Assembly (NCBI GenBank): GCA_963738835.1
Contig: CAVTYH010000001.1
Coordinates: 620,001-684,000 of the forward strand
Direction: 5' to 3'
Source of the DNA: CAVTYH01 sp963738835
Lineage (GTDB): Bacteria; Planctomycetota; Planctomycetia; Pirellulales; JADZDJ01
DNA: 64,000 nt
Shown here: one piece after another, positions 38,501-47,473 of the stretch
How the letters are laid out: every line of letters begins with the position of its first letter
Position numbering within the stretch: the first letter of the stretch is position 1
Translations under genes and position numbers: made by a program
Notes under the pieces: model-generated
Database searches by the model: none
What the model saw: only the letters and a program-made list of their open reading frames with translations
Told to the model about the DNA's origin: nothing

Positions 38501-39388
38501 ATGAGTTATCACCCCTTTGTTTCCCGACGCGCAAGCTGCTTGCTAGGCGTCATCGCGATTTTGGCGATGGCCAGCCAGGCTCGTGCCACCATTTTCAATT
38601 CGTATCCTGGCCCCTTTGTGGGCCCGAACGTGACCTACGCCAACGTGGTCGAGGGCGACAGCGCCAACCCGCCACCGGATCCCACCCGGTTGTTCGGCAC
38701 TCCGAACCTGTCGGGCGACAGCCTGCAGTTCTCGCAGAACAACATGCCGTTAGGCACGGGACTCAACTTCCGGGTTGATGTCGGCGGCGCGACGCCAGTG
38801 CTATTGAAAGACGGCACGCTGACAATGAATATCTCAGCGACCAGTCAAGCTACTGGTAACATCAATGCCTTCTCGCTTTCAGAAGGGGGTGGTTACGGAA
38901 TCCTCGGAGGTACACTCGCCACGCAGGTCAACGCAGCCTTGCAAATCCCGTTCAATGCGGCTGGTTACGTCGGAGGTTTGGGTATCACCTCGCTCAACGG
39001 TGTGGCGCTCGGTACCATTATTCCAGTCCCTTACACCGAAACCTTTGCTCCGGGCCCAGGATCGACCGGTGCCTTCACAGCCACGGCCAGCGGCATCACA
39101 TTCAGTGGCGCTGGCAATGGAACTTGGAGCGGCTTTGCGAACTTTGACATTGCAGGTGCCTTGGCGGCGGCTGGCAAGAGTGGCCAGCGGGTGACCGGCC
39201 TGACCCTCTCACTGAACAACGTGCTCAGTGGCACGGCTGAAGCGAACAGCATCGCCTTCATCGACAAGAAAGCCTTCTCAATCAATGTTACCGCGGTACC
39301 GGAGCCCAGCACGGTCATCCTCGGGTTAATGGGTGGCCTCGGCTTGCTAGTCGGCGGCCGTCGGCTGCGGAAAACAAGAATCGCCTAG
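38501..39388 (+). CDS. PEP-CTERM sorting domain protein
   Basis: 295 residues from ATG 38501 (MSYHPFVSRRASCLLGVIAI), a clear signal peptide ending near SQARA; a GTG four codons earlier is less likely. The body is beta-rich and Gly/Thr/Ser-rich with no recognised enzymatic domain. The end is VPEPSTVILGLMGGLGLLVG followed by GRRLRKTR: the PEP motif, hydrophobic helix and basic tail that an exosortase recognises. Export and anchoring or release at the surface follow from the family. It lies downstream of the sigma-54 activator block; PEP-CTERM genes elsewhere are known to be under sigma-54 control, but no convincing promoter of that type is seen directly in front of it. A terminator follows. Confidence 0.85.
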   Translation: MSYHPFVSRRASCLLGVIAILAMASQARATIFNSYPGPFVGPNVTYANVVEGDSANPPPDPTRLFGTPNLSGDSLQFSQNNMPLGTGLNFRVDVGGATPVLLKDGTLTMNISATSQATGNINAFSLSEGGGYGILGGTLATQVNAALQIPFNAAGYVGGLGITSLNGVALGTIIPVPYTETFAPGPGSTGAFTATASGITFSGAGNGTWSGFANFDIAGALAAAGKSGQRVTGLTLSLNNVLSGTAEANSIAFIDKKAFSINVTAVPEPSTVILGLMGGLGLLVGGRRLRKTRIA

Positions 39389-39472
39389 CCCGAATGTAAA
39401 CGACTCGCGCACTTGATGCTGTGACCTGACTCGAAGGACGATGGCTCGAAGCGGTTGATGATGACTCAAAAG

Positions 39473-39500
39473 ACCCCCGGTTGACTCCCGGGGGTTTTTT
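39473..39500 (+). terminator. intrinsic terminator after the PEP-CTERM gene
   Basis: Stem ACCCCCGG (39473-39480) and CCGGGGGT (39488-39495), loop TTGACTC, then a run of six T. It ends the transcript of the gene at 38501-39388. Confidence 0.9.
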
Positions 39501-39626
39501 ATTGCGCCGATAGTGCGATAGGAACATCACCGGTGAATGCGTATAATGCTATGTCCGTATTGACATACGTTGTGAGAGTTGAGACCGTCGAATTTTTGTC
39601 GGGCTAAAGCTTGACCTCGGAAAATT

Positions 39627-40794
39627 ATGGAAAGAGAACTTACCGATCGCGCTGAGCGCATTCACAAGAGAATCCTGCAACTGCGGGATAGTCTTTGACT
39701 ACGCTTCTAAAAAATCGCAGGCTGGGGCGATCGAAGATCGCATGGCCGGGCCAGATTTCTGGAATAACCAGGCCGCGGCGCAAGAAACGGTGATGGAGCT
39801 GAAGGGCCTTAACGCCCTGCTTAAGCCGATGGATGATGCGATCGGAGTGCAAGAGGAAATTCGGACCCTCATTGAAATGGGGGACGAAGATCCCAGCTTT
39901 ATTCCGGAATTGCGGCAACAGCTCGATCGGGCCGAGCCGATGCTCGATGAGCTGGAATTGAAATCGCTCTTGAGCGGGCCGCATGACGCGAACGCGGCCA
40001 TTATTTCCATCAATGCCCGAGATGGGGGTACTGACGCCAACGATTGGGCCGAAATGCTGCTGCGCATGTATTTGCTTTGGGCCCAAAAGAATGGGTACGA
40101 AACCGAACTGCTCGACCGTCAGGACGACGGGGTGGCCGGCATCCAGCACGCCGCTATTGGCATCCGCGGGCCGATGGCATACGGCTATCTGAAGGGCGAA
40201 ACCGGCATGCACCGCCTGGTGCGCATCAGCCCATTCAATGCGGAAGCCAAGCGCCAAACGAGTTTTGCCGCGGTCGATGTGTCGCCGGAAATTTCAGAAA
40301 GCGCCGAGATCGAATTGCGCGATGAAGATATCCGCGAAGATGTATTCCGCGCCAGCGGTGCCGGCGGACAGCATGTCAATAAAACGTCGAGCGCCATTCG
40401 GCTCACGCATTTCCCTTCGGGCATCGTCGTACAATGCCAGAACGAGCGCAGTCAGCACAAAAACCGCGCCACTGCCATCAAGATGCTGCGATCTCGGCTG
40501 GCACGGCTCGAGGAAGAAAAACGGGATGCGGAGCAGATGGCGAAGTACAAGTCGCAAGCCAAGACAGGGTTTGGCTCCCAGATTCGCAATTATTTTTTGC
40601 ATCCCGATCAGCGCGTGAAGGACGCCCGCACCGGCCATTACGTCGGCAGCTTCAATTCGGTCCTCGACGGCAATATTCAGGGCTTTCTCGATGCCTTTCT
40701 CCGCTGCGCACCGCTGGCGGCAAGCCAGTGGAATCTGGAAAGTCGGAAGATGAATAGCACCTCCGAATCGAGCAATTTTCGTCGCTCGAATTGA
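39627..40794 (+). CDS. prfB: peptide chain release factor 2 (programmed +1 frameshift)
   Basis: RF2 terminates translation at UGA and UAA. ATG 39627 begins a 23-codon leader frame (MERELTDRAERIHKRILQLR-DSL) that ends with CTT TGA; the ribosome shifts +1 there and continues with GAC TAC (DYASKKSQAGAIEDRMAGPD). The coding region is therefore 39627-39695 joined to 39697-40794. LVRISPFNAEAKRQTSFAAV carries the SPF codon-recognition tripeptide of RF2, and ASGAGGQHVNKTSSAIRL the GGQ catalytic loop. About 388 residues, slightly longer than usual because of a Ser/Asn-rich tail. Unlike the other frame changes in this window, this one is genuine autoregulation. Confidence 0.96.
39681..39698 (+). promoter_or_regulatory. 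prfB programmed frameshift site
   Basis: CTGCGGGATAGTCTTTGA: slippery CTT, in-frame TGA stop at 39696-39698 followed by C, and a short purine-rich GGGA that could pair with 16S rRNA. Low RF2 lets the ribosome slip +1. The upstream pairing site is weaker than the AGGGGG of E. coli. Confidence 0.93.
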
Positions 40795-41078
40795 TTGGCC
40801 AATTGAGCCATACGATTTTGCACATGGCTACACTGCATGTGATCCTGCCAGCGCCCCTGCGGTGACAGTATGCAATCGCCGCTTGACGCTTCGGATAACG
40901 CTTCATGGACCTTCTGCCCGCTGTTTGTACGTCTTGATCCGGCACACCAAAATCGCGACAATGCGGGCTGCCAATAATCGGATGATTATACATTGTACTT
41001 TGCCGGCTAGGCGGTTTTCGTCATTGGTCGTTCCTTGGTCATTCGAATTTTACTTTTCGTCTCATTACGACAACGACA

Positions 41079-41810
41079 ATGGTTTTCGAACACATCGAAA
41101 AGCTAAAGCGAGAGTTTACGGATAAGTACGTTGTGGTCGATGCGTCGCAGCCGGAGTTAACGCGGTTCCGTAATGCGACCGGCCAGATCAAGACGGTGAA
41201 CATGAATGGCCGTGCGCTGGTGGAGTTCGATCAGTGGGATAACATCGGCTGGTACGATATTGAGCTGGATTTTTTGAAGGTCGTGCCCAAGCCCGAGCCC
41301 AAAGTGGCTGAAGCGAAGAAGGAGCCGGCCGCAAAAACCGCAGCGGCGAAGCCCGCAGCGCCAGTCGCGAAGCCGGCTGCTGCGGCACCTACAGGCGGAA
41401 AGCCCAGCACGGCCGATATCCTGGCTGCTGCCCGGATGAAGAAAGGCACCGGTGAACCAGTCGCGGCCAAACCGGCGGCTCCAGTTGCACCAACTGCGAA
41501 AGCCACGCCCCCGAAACCTGCTCCGGCCGCCAAAACCGAGCCAGGGAAGAAGATGTCGACGGCTGAAATCCTGGCGATGGCTCGCGGCAAAGGGGTGACT
41601 GCCGCGACAGCATCCGCGCCTGCATCAACTGTAAAAAAACCTCCCACACCTGAGAAGGCAGCACCGGAAAAGACTGAAGAGCCGGCAGCCGAGACGTCGC
41701 CCGTTGTCGAACCTGCCGCAAAACCCACCGCCAAGGGCCCTGCCGGACCGAAGCCCACGACCACGGCCGATATCATTGCGTACTGCCGCAAAACAGATGC
41801 CAAGAGTTGA
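41079..41810 (+). CDS. hypothetical protein with Ala/Pro/Lys linkers and repeated ADILAxAR motif
   Basis: 243 residues. The first 65 form a compact acidic domain (MVFEHIEKLKREFTDKYVVV ... WDNIGWYDIELDFLKVVPKP) that looks like a small beta-barrel. The rest is low-complexity Ala/Pro/Lys linker carrying three copies of a short helix motif: STADILAAARMKKG, STAEILAMARGKG and TTADIIAYCRKTD. I have no family name for the whole. Similar ADILAAAR segments occur, as I recall, in linkers of other planctomycete proteins, but this was not checked. Such repeated helices on flexible tethers could be docking motifs. The Coa1-like gene starts 42 bases after its stop. Confidence 0.65.
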   Translation: MVFEHIEKLKREFTDKYVVVDASQPELTRFRNATGQIKTVNMNGRALVEFDQWDNIGWYDIELDFLKVVPKPEPKVAEAKKEPAAKTAAAKPAAPVAKPAAAAPTGGKPSTADILAAARMKKGTGEPVAAKPAAPVAPTAKATPPKPAPAAKTEPGKKMSTAEILAMARGKGVTAATASAPASTVKKPPTPEKAAPEKTEEPAAETSPVVEPAAKPTAKGPAGPKPTTTADIIAYCRKTDAKS

Positions 41811-41852
41811 ACGATGAGTTGTTAACCGACACTTGGCGAAAGGAGTCTAGCC

Positions 41853-42389
41853 ATGTCTACGGTTCAAATTGTACCCATGTCTGCCGCTCGGCCGCGAAAG
41901 CCGTGGTTTGCGCGGCACAAGATTTTTTCCGGCATGGGGCTGTTGTTGCTAGCGCTAATTGTCGGCGGTGCCATCTGGGCTTGGCCGCTCTGGCGTTTTT
42001 ACTTCCACGGCCAGTATAAGGCGGCACTCGCTTACATTCGCACCAGTCCACAAGTGGTCGAGCGACTTGGCGAACCTATTCGTGCAGTGCGCGTCTTTCC
42101 CTCAGGCAGATTTGATGGCGACACGCTCGGCTTAAGATTCGCCGTGCAGGGGCCAAAGGCTCAGGCCGAAATCGACAGCATTTCCCGGTTGTTCGACGGC
42201 CAATGGGATTTCCAGACTTTAGATGTCCGGTTTCCCGATAAGAGCACGCTTAAACTGGCCGATGACATTCATCACCGTCAGGGAGAAGATACGCCGGCGT
42301 TCGATCCCAACGCCAAGGCACCCACGGTAAAACAACCCGATTTGCCCATCAACATTGATGTGAAACTACCGCCAGAGCCGGGAAAGTAA
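41853..42389 (+). CDS. Coa1/Tim21-like single-pass membrane protein
   Basis: 178 residues with one membrane helix (FSGMGLLLLALIVGGAIWAW). Then comes YKAALAYIRTSPQVVERLGE-PI, which matches the start of the Coa1 (cytochrome oxidase assembly factor 1-like) domain, with GLRFAVQGPKAQAEIDSISR and WDFQTLDVRF. Bacterial members are small membrane-anchored proteins of uncertain function; a role in respiratory complex assembly is inferred only from the mitochondrial family. ATG 41853 follows AAAGGAG. The stop lies two bases from the stop of the convergent PGPGW gene. Confidence 0.75.
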   Translation: MSTVQIVPMSAARPRKPWFARHKIFSGMGLLLLALIVGGAIWAWPLWRFYFHGQYKAALAYIRTSPQVVERLGEPIRAVRVFPSGRFDGDTLGLRFAVQGPKAQAEIDSISRLFDGQWDFQTLDVRFPDKSTLKLADDIHHRQGEDTPAFDPNAKAPTVKQPDLPINIDVKLPPEPGK

Positions 42390-42390
42390 G

Positions 42391-42855
42391 TTACACTGGT
42401 TTCTCGAGCGGTGCCTGGTTGTACCTGGCACGCAGCTTGTTCAGCGCCGTAAATACTCGCGGATATGCCACAATCCGGCGCTCAAGTACCCGCTTACCGG
42501 GAATGTCGACAAGAGCTAGTCCCAGCAATATGGTGACAATGCCCGGTCCCGGCACGAGCGGCAGAGACAACACAATTCCCACGATAAATAGTAGAATTCC
42601 CAGCAGGTTCTTTGCAAACATCGCCGCAGTTCGCAGTCCACGGTGCATCTTTCCCCAGGGCAATTGTGGCGGCGTGTTATGGGCGAAATAATCGGGCGGA
42701 ATTCGTACAATCGCCCACGGTACAAAAAAAAGCGTCGCCAGCACCGTGACCAGCGACAACCCGAGCATCACCCCAGCGACCCATTCGTGGTGCTCGAACC
42801 AATCAATCACATAGTGGATAAACGCAATAGGCATGGTCGACTTCAATTTGAGCAA
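42391..42855 (-). CDS. PGPGW family membrane protein
   Basis: 154 residues with three or four membrane helices: AGVMLGLSLVTVLATLFFVP, and NLLGILLFIVGIVLSLPLVP followed by GPGIVTILLGLALV, which contains the PGPG signature of the putative transmembrane PGPGW family. A cytoplasmic tail with PGKRVLERRIVAYP follows, as in the family. A start at ATG 42834 (MPIAFIHYV) is as likely as ATG 42855. Function unknown. It is convergent with the Coa1-like gene and divergent from the rhomboid gene. Confidence 0.75.
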   Translation of the reverse strand: MLKLKSTMPIAFIHYVIDWFEHHEWVAGVMLGLSLVTVLATLFFVPWAIVRIPPDYFAHNTPPQLPWGKMHRGLRTAAMFAKNLLGILLFIVGIVLSLPLVPGPGIVTILLGLALVDIPGKRVLERRIVAYPRVFTALNKLRARYNQAPLEKPV

Positions 42856-42913
42856 ACGAGCTTCGATCGGTGATCAACAACGGCGAATCACTCACCACGG
42901 ACAACCATGAATT

Positions 42914-43898
42914 ATGCGACAAGCGGGCAAGCTCTCCAACCGTGAACAGGGTCAGCGATTAGCTGATTATCTTTTGACATTGGGTATTTCCGCCAAGGTC
43001 GATCCAGACGGCGATAGTTGGGCCATTTGGGTTCGCGACGAAGATCAACTGCCGCAGGCCGTCAAAGAACTGGAACAGTTCGTCGCCGACCCGGATGCGG
43101 CTCGGTATCGCGAGTCCACCCGCACGGCCGAATCGGTTCGCAAACAGCAAGCTCGTGAAGAGCAAGCGCGCCGCAAGAACATGATCGAAATGCGCGACCG
43201 CTGGGACACTAACCCGGTAGGAAAACGACCGTTGACGGCGTTACTGATTGCAGCATGCGTTTTCGTCGCCATCGCCACTGATGCCGGTGAAAAAAAAGAT
43301 AGTGAAGTGCTGCGTGCATTGTGGTTCGCCCCGCCTCCAACCAACGCGGTAGAGCTGTTTACTTGGACGCCGACGAAATACATCGACGAAGGACAAATCT
43401 GGCGGCTTGTGACACCAATTTTCGTCCATTATGGTCCGTGGCATTTGGTGTTTAACATGTACTGGCTTTACGGATTGGGCTCGCTCATTGAAGCGCGGCG
43501 CGGCACACTGCGATTTGGATTGCTGGTGCTGGCCGTAGCGATCGCCTCCAATGGCGGCCAGTACTATATACCATCTTGGATATCGGGCAGCGGTCAGCAC
43601 TTTGTGCCCGTGTTTTTCCGCGCAAGCGGGCGCTGTAACCACATTATTCGGTGGCATGTCCGGAGTGATTTACGGGTTGTTTGGTTACGTGTGGATGAAA
43701 AGCAAATTTGATCCGCACGCAAAGATGTTTATTCCACCCTCGACCGTAGTACTTTTGCTAGCATGGTTGCTGCTGTGCTGGAGCGGTGTGCTAGACAAGT
43801 CAATAGGGCAAGTGGCGAACTGGGCACACACCGTTGGTCTGATTATCGGAATAATAATCGGCCTCGCTCCAGTAGCGTGGCGGCGAATGAATCGATGA
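42914..43898 (+). CDS. rhomboid family intramembrane serine protease (frameshifted)
   Basis: MRQAGKLSNREQGQRLADYL and VDPDGDSWAIWVRDEDQL form the N-terminal GlpG-like cytoplasmic domain. A charged helix and the membrane domain follow. FVHYGPWHLVFNMYWLYGLG carries the family H-x2-x3-N motif. After a frame break near 43615, LFGGMSGVIYGLFGYVWMKS contains the catalytic Ser (G-M-S-G), and NWAHTVGLIIG the catalytic His. Rhomboids cut membrane proteins inside the bilayer. Joined length is about 328 residues, close to GlpG with an extended linker. ATG 42914 is preferred to ATG 42907, which stops after 12 codons. Confidence 0.87.
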
Positions 43899-44027
43899 TT
43901 CCCGCACGATATCTCGCCTTGTTTGCGGCGATTTGCCAAAGGTACACTTTGACCGCGACGGCCAATCCACGCTGGAAGAGACTTTGATCCAGCTCCACGG
44001 CATCGCCATCTTCAAAAGGAATCACGC

Positions 44028-45728
44028 ATGCACGCGTTGCTTATCCCCTTGCTGTTGAACATCGCTGGCGCACAGCCTGCTTCACCGGAAATTGTGGTAG
44101 TTTGCCCGACCGAGTTTCGCGAGGCGATGCAGCCATGGCTGGAGCGGCGAACGAAGCAAGGGCACGCGCTGGAGTGCATATCGAATTTAAGCACCGCAGC
44201 TGAAATTCGCGATGAAATACGTGCCATCGCAAAAGCGGGCAAGCTGAAGTTTATCGTGCTGGTGGGCGATGCACCGCCAATGGAAGTGCCCGCGCCAAAG
44301 CCGAGTGGTTGCACCCCTCGGGCTTGCGCAACAGCATGCCGGTACCCGACGACGCGCCACGAGCGCCTCCGCACGCCAACATTTTCTGTACCCACAAAAA
44401 TGGATCGCTTTTGGGGCGGCGATCCGGAAATGGCGACTGATAATCCCTACGCCGATTTGGATGGCGACGGCGTGCCCGATCTGGCAATCGGCCGGTTGAC
44501 GGCACACTCCGCGGAAGAGTTGCGGACGATGCTCAAGAAAATCCTCGCTTATGAAGACTCTCACGATTTCGGTCCGTGGCGAACGCGAATCAATTTCGTT
44601 GCCGGCGAAGGAGGCTATGGGGCGATCACCGATTCGACGATCGAAACCTTTGCACGGAAGGTGATCACCTGGGGCGTGCCGGCAGCTTATCAGCTCTCGA
44701 TGACGAACGCTGTCTGGGCGAGTCCGTATTGCCCATCACCGCCGAAACTGCACGATTGCTGCCTGCAGCGGATGAATGAAGGTTGCCTGTTTTGGGTTTT
44801 CATGGGGCACGGCTCACCGCGCACTTTGCAATGGGCGAACTTCCCGGATGGCAGCACGCCAATTCTACGCTGTGAAGATTGCGCCAACTTGCACTGCGGC
44901 GCCACGTCGCCAATTGCAATGTTCTTCTGTTGCTACACCGGCGCGTTTGCCCAACGAGAGGATTGCCTAGCCGAAGAGTTGCTCCGCACCCCCGGAGGCC
45001 CAGTGGCTGTATTCAGTGGCTCCAACGTTACGATGCCCTACGGCATGGGCTCGATGGGCTGGGAAGCCATTCATGAGTACTTTGTGAACCGCCGAGTGAC
45101 GCTGGGCGAATTGCTGCTCGCCGCTAAACGAGACACGATGGACGGTTACAATCTGCCCATTTGGTCTTTAACATCAGCCCTAACTGCCGCCATTGCCCCG
45201 GACGGAGTGCGTCCGAAGGAGGAGCGTTTGGAACACTTGCAGCTGTTCAACCTCTTCGGCGATCCGACGATGCAGTTGCACTATCCGCAAGACGTAAAAT
45301 TGCAAACGCCGTCCACAACTACGGCCGGCGAAATACTGACAGTCAAAGGAGAATGTCAGGTGAACGGGTCGGCCAGTGTCGAGTTAGTTGTGCCTCTGGA
45401 TCACATCAAATTGCCGCGCCGAGATCGTTACGAGAGCAGCGCGAAGTCCTGGGCACAATTCGATGCCACTTACAAGCAGGCGAACAATTCGCAACTGGCC
45501 GCAGTAACCGCCGAAGTTCACAACGGGCATTTCACGGCCGATTTACCCATTCCCGTGAATGCGACCGGCCTATGCTCTGTGCGAGTGTTTGTGGAAGGTG
45601 CTGATGATTGCGCTGTCGGAGCGAGCAATCTTCAGATTGCAGCGCCGACAGCCACGGAAACCGAACAGATTTCCTCCAAGCGAACGCAAGTAACCAACGC
45701 GGCGATCGGGAATAGGAGTGGACCATGA
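44028..45728 (+). CDS. C25 (gingipain-like) cysteine peptidase, secreted
   Basis: 566 residues with a short hydrophobic leader (MHALLIPLLLNIAGAQPA). A C25 core starts at EIVVVCPTEFREAMQPWLER and LKFIVLVGDAPPMEVP. Landmarks are DNPYADLDGDGVPDLAIGRL (the conserved D-x-P-Y segment), FWVFMGHGSPRTLQW with the catalytic His, MFFCCYTGAFAQREDC with the catalytic Cys, and FNLFGDPTMQLHYP. Residues 95-120 (CTPRACATACRYPTTRHERL) look out of frame between two compensating errors near 44310-44390. A beta-sandwich tail follows. Gingipain relatives act outside the cell. Its stop overlaps the next ATG (ATGA), so the two genes are coupled. Confidence 0.8.
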   Translation: MHALLIPLLLNIAGAQPASPEIVVVCPTEFREAMQPWLERRTKQGHALECISNLSTAAEIRDEIRAIAKAGKLKFIVLVGDAPPMEVPAPKPSGCTPRACATACRYPTTRHERLRTPTFSVPTKMDRFWGGDPEMATDNPYADLDGDGVPDLAIGRLTAHSAEELRTMLKKILAYEDSHDFGPWRTRINFVAGEGGYGAITDSTIETFARKVITWGVPAAYQLSMTNAVWASPYCPSPPKLHDCCLQRMNEGCLFWVFMGHGSPRTLQWANFPDGSTPILRCEDCANLHCGATSPIAMFFCCYTGAFAQREDCLAEELLRTPGGPVAVFSGSNVTMPYGMGSMGWEAIHEYFVNRRVTLGELLLAAKRDTMDGYNLPIWSLTSALTAAIAPDGVRPKEERLEHLQLFNLFGDPTMQLHYPQDVKLQTPSTTTAGEILTVKGECQVNGSASVELVVPLDHIKLPRRDRYESSAKSWAQFDATYKQANNSQLAAVTAEVHNGHFTADLPIPVNATGLCSVRVFVEGADDCAVGASNLQIAAPTATETEQISSKRTQVTNAAIGNRSGP

Positions 45729-47041
45729 GCACTCCGCCAGCCGACTCTCGGTCGCCGCCAAAACGGACTGCTTCGGGCACTCCATCCGTGCCACCGAAAC
45801 GCCGCAGTTGGCATCGCTGGCTTTTGGCAGCGGTGATAATTCTGTTGCTGTTCATTTACTTTTTGCCGAACCTGATCGCCTTGCCCTGGGCGCGTCAAAA
45901 GCTGCTGGATAGTGCCTTTGCACGCGTCAACGCCAAAGCGACGATGAAAGATTTGTCGCTCGGCTGGTTCTCGCCGGTTTCGGTCGGCGATTTTGAGCTG
46001 CAGGCCTATGAATCGGGCCACAACACAATTGCAGTGAAGAAAATCGACAGCGACGCTTCGCTCGTGAATCTGATTTTTCGCCACGATGTGGGTAGTTTTC
46101 GCATCGATCAGCCGGAACTCTATGTCCAATTCGACAAAGACGGCAACAATGTGAGCCGCTTGCTGAAAGCGCTCGGTGGCTCTACATGGGGTAACCGCGC
46201 GGCAACGCTCGACATTGTCGACGGCCGTTTGCTGCTGCGTGGCCCTAACTCGGCTCAACCGTGGAAGATTGACGGATTGAATTTGAACGTGGCGATGATC
46301 CCGTCGTCCGACAGTCCAGATGGCGTGCCGCTTTTACACGGCGATCACGCCCAGCTTTTGCACAATGCGGAACTCACGCCAGAGATGTGCAACGACATCA
46401 TTAAATTTGTTGTTCCGCCGCTGGCGAACACCACGCGCACTTCCGGCCGCGTCTCATTAAACCTTGAACAGTTCAGCTGGCCGCTCGGCAAACCAAACGC
46501 GGCGGAATTGAAAGGTCAGTTGACGCTGCATTCCGTCGATTGCGGACCCGGAGAGCTGATCAAGTCGATCGCCGGGCTGTTCAAGTTTTCAAATCTGCCT
46601 GCCACGCTACAGCTCTCCAAAGACGACGACGTCGCATTTAACATGCATGACGGCCGAGTTTACCATGAAAACTTAATTTTCAGTTTGCCGGTATTGGAGC
46701 AATCACTTTCGATTCGTTCGCATGGTTCGGTTGGCTTGGACGAAACGCTAGATTTGTCGGTCGAACTAACGCTACCCGACGGCGCCGATTTAACCGCACA
46801 TCCGGGCCTGACTTTACTGCGGCAAACGCATCCGACGATCCATGTCGGGGGCACGCTGAATTCGCCAATTCCGAGCCTCGAGAATTCGCCCACAGCCGTG
46901 ATGGCCGCCCAAGCTCTGGCCGATTTTCTTGAGCGCCGCGCCGAACGCCGCGAACAACAAGGCCGCCCCGGTCTGCTACCCAGTCGCCGCGACGAAGCCA
47001 GGCCAACGACACCACCATCCAGTGGTCAGCCCAAAAAATAA
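45725..47041 (+). CDS. AsmA-like membrane-anchored protein
   Basis: 438 residues: a Pro/Ser-rich cytoplasmic start, a single helix (WLLAAVIILLLFIYFLPNLI), then an AsmA/TamB-like repeating beta structure (KATMKDLSLGWFSPVSVGDF, SLVNLIFRHDVGSFRIDQPE, LYVQFDKDGNNVSRLL, and later RTSGRVSLNLEQFSW and IRSHGSVGLDETLDLSVELT). Such proteins form lipid-carrying grooves between the inner and outer membranes. The C-terminus is a charged tail (RRAERREQQGRPG). The specific lineage within the family is not clear. It overlaps the C25 peptidase gene by four bases, so an envelope-linked role for both is likely. About 340 bases later the glnN terminator lies on the other strand. Confidence 0.7.
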   Translation: MSTPPADSRSPPKRTASGTPSVPPKRRSWHRWLLAAVIILLLFIYFLPNLIALPWARQKLLDSAFARVNAKATMKDLSLGWFSPVSVGDFELQAYESGHNTIAVKKIDSDASLVNLIFRHDVGSFRIDQPELYVQFDKDGNNVSRLLKALGGSTWGNRAATLDIVDGRLLLRGPNSAQPWKIDGLNLNVAMIPSSDSPDGVPLLHGDHAQLLHNAELTPEMCNDIIKFVVPPLANTTRTSGRVSLNLEQFSWPLGKPNAAELKGQLTLHSVDCGPGELIKSIAGLFKFSNLPATLQLSKDDDVAFNMHDGRVYHENLIFSLPVLEQSLSIRSHGSVGLDETLDLSVELTLPDGADLTAHPGLTLLRQTHPTIHVGGTLNSPIPSLENSPTAVMAAQALADFLERRAERREQQGRPGLLPSRRDEARPTTPPSSGQPKK

Positions 47042-47473
47042 TCGACCGCCAGATTGATGGCTGGCAGAGACGCAAAATATTCGAGAAATACCGACTTTTT
47101 CACCCCTTTCTCCCAGGAAGTGGAAAAGTCGACTTGGTTTCAGCACTATGGAGAATTTGCCGCGAAATGTAAGATAGTGGTTCCCAATTTGGCATTGACG
47201 AGTCTCTGAAATAATACGCATCCTAACAACTACTCGCAGTTAGCAAGATCGGGCAAGTCATTTCAAAGATGCGTTTTGCGATTCAATGCTTGCCGACATT
47301 ATTCGATGGCATCCGTAGCATCGGCCGTGCGGGGAGCAAAAAAGCCCTGCCTGATTCGCCGTCATTCCCGCCAAAATGACGAAAAAAACCGTGGCCACAG
47401 CTCGGTGGCCACGGGTTCGATTTCAAGACGGTCATGAAGACCGTCACAGTGATCACAGTGAGATGTCAGATTA
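47042..47473. other. convergent intergenic region with the glnN terminator
   Basis: No gene is recognised. The right part holds the minus-strand terminator of glnN at 47383-47415. No terminator for the upstream plus-strand operon is obvious. Confidence 0.5.
47383..47415 (-). terminator. intrinsic terminator of glnN
   Basis: On the minus strand, CCGTGGCCAC pairs with GTGGCCACGG (10 bp, six-base loop CGAGCT) followed by seven T. It lies about 60 bases after the glnN stop. Confidence 0.92.
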
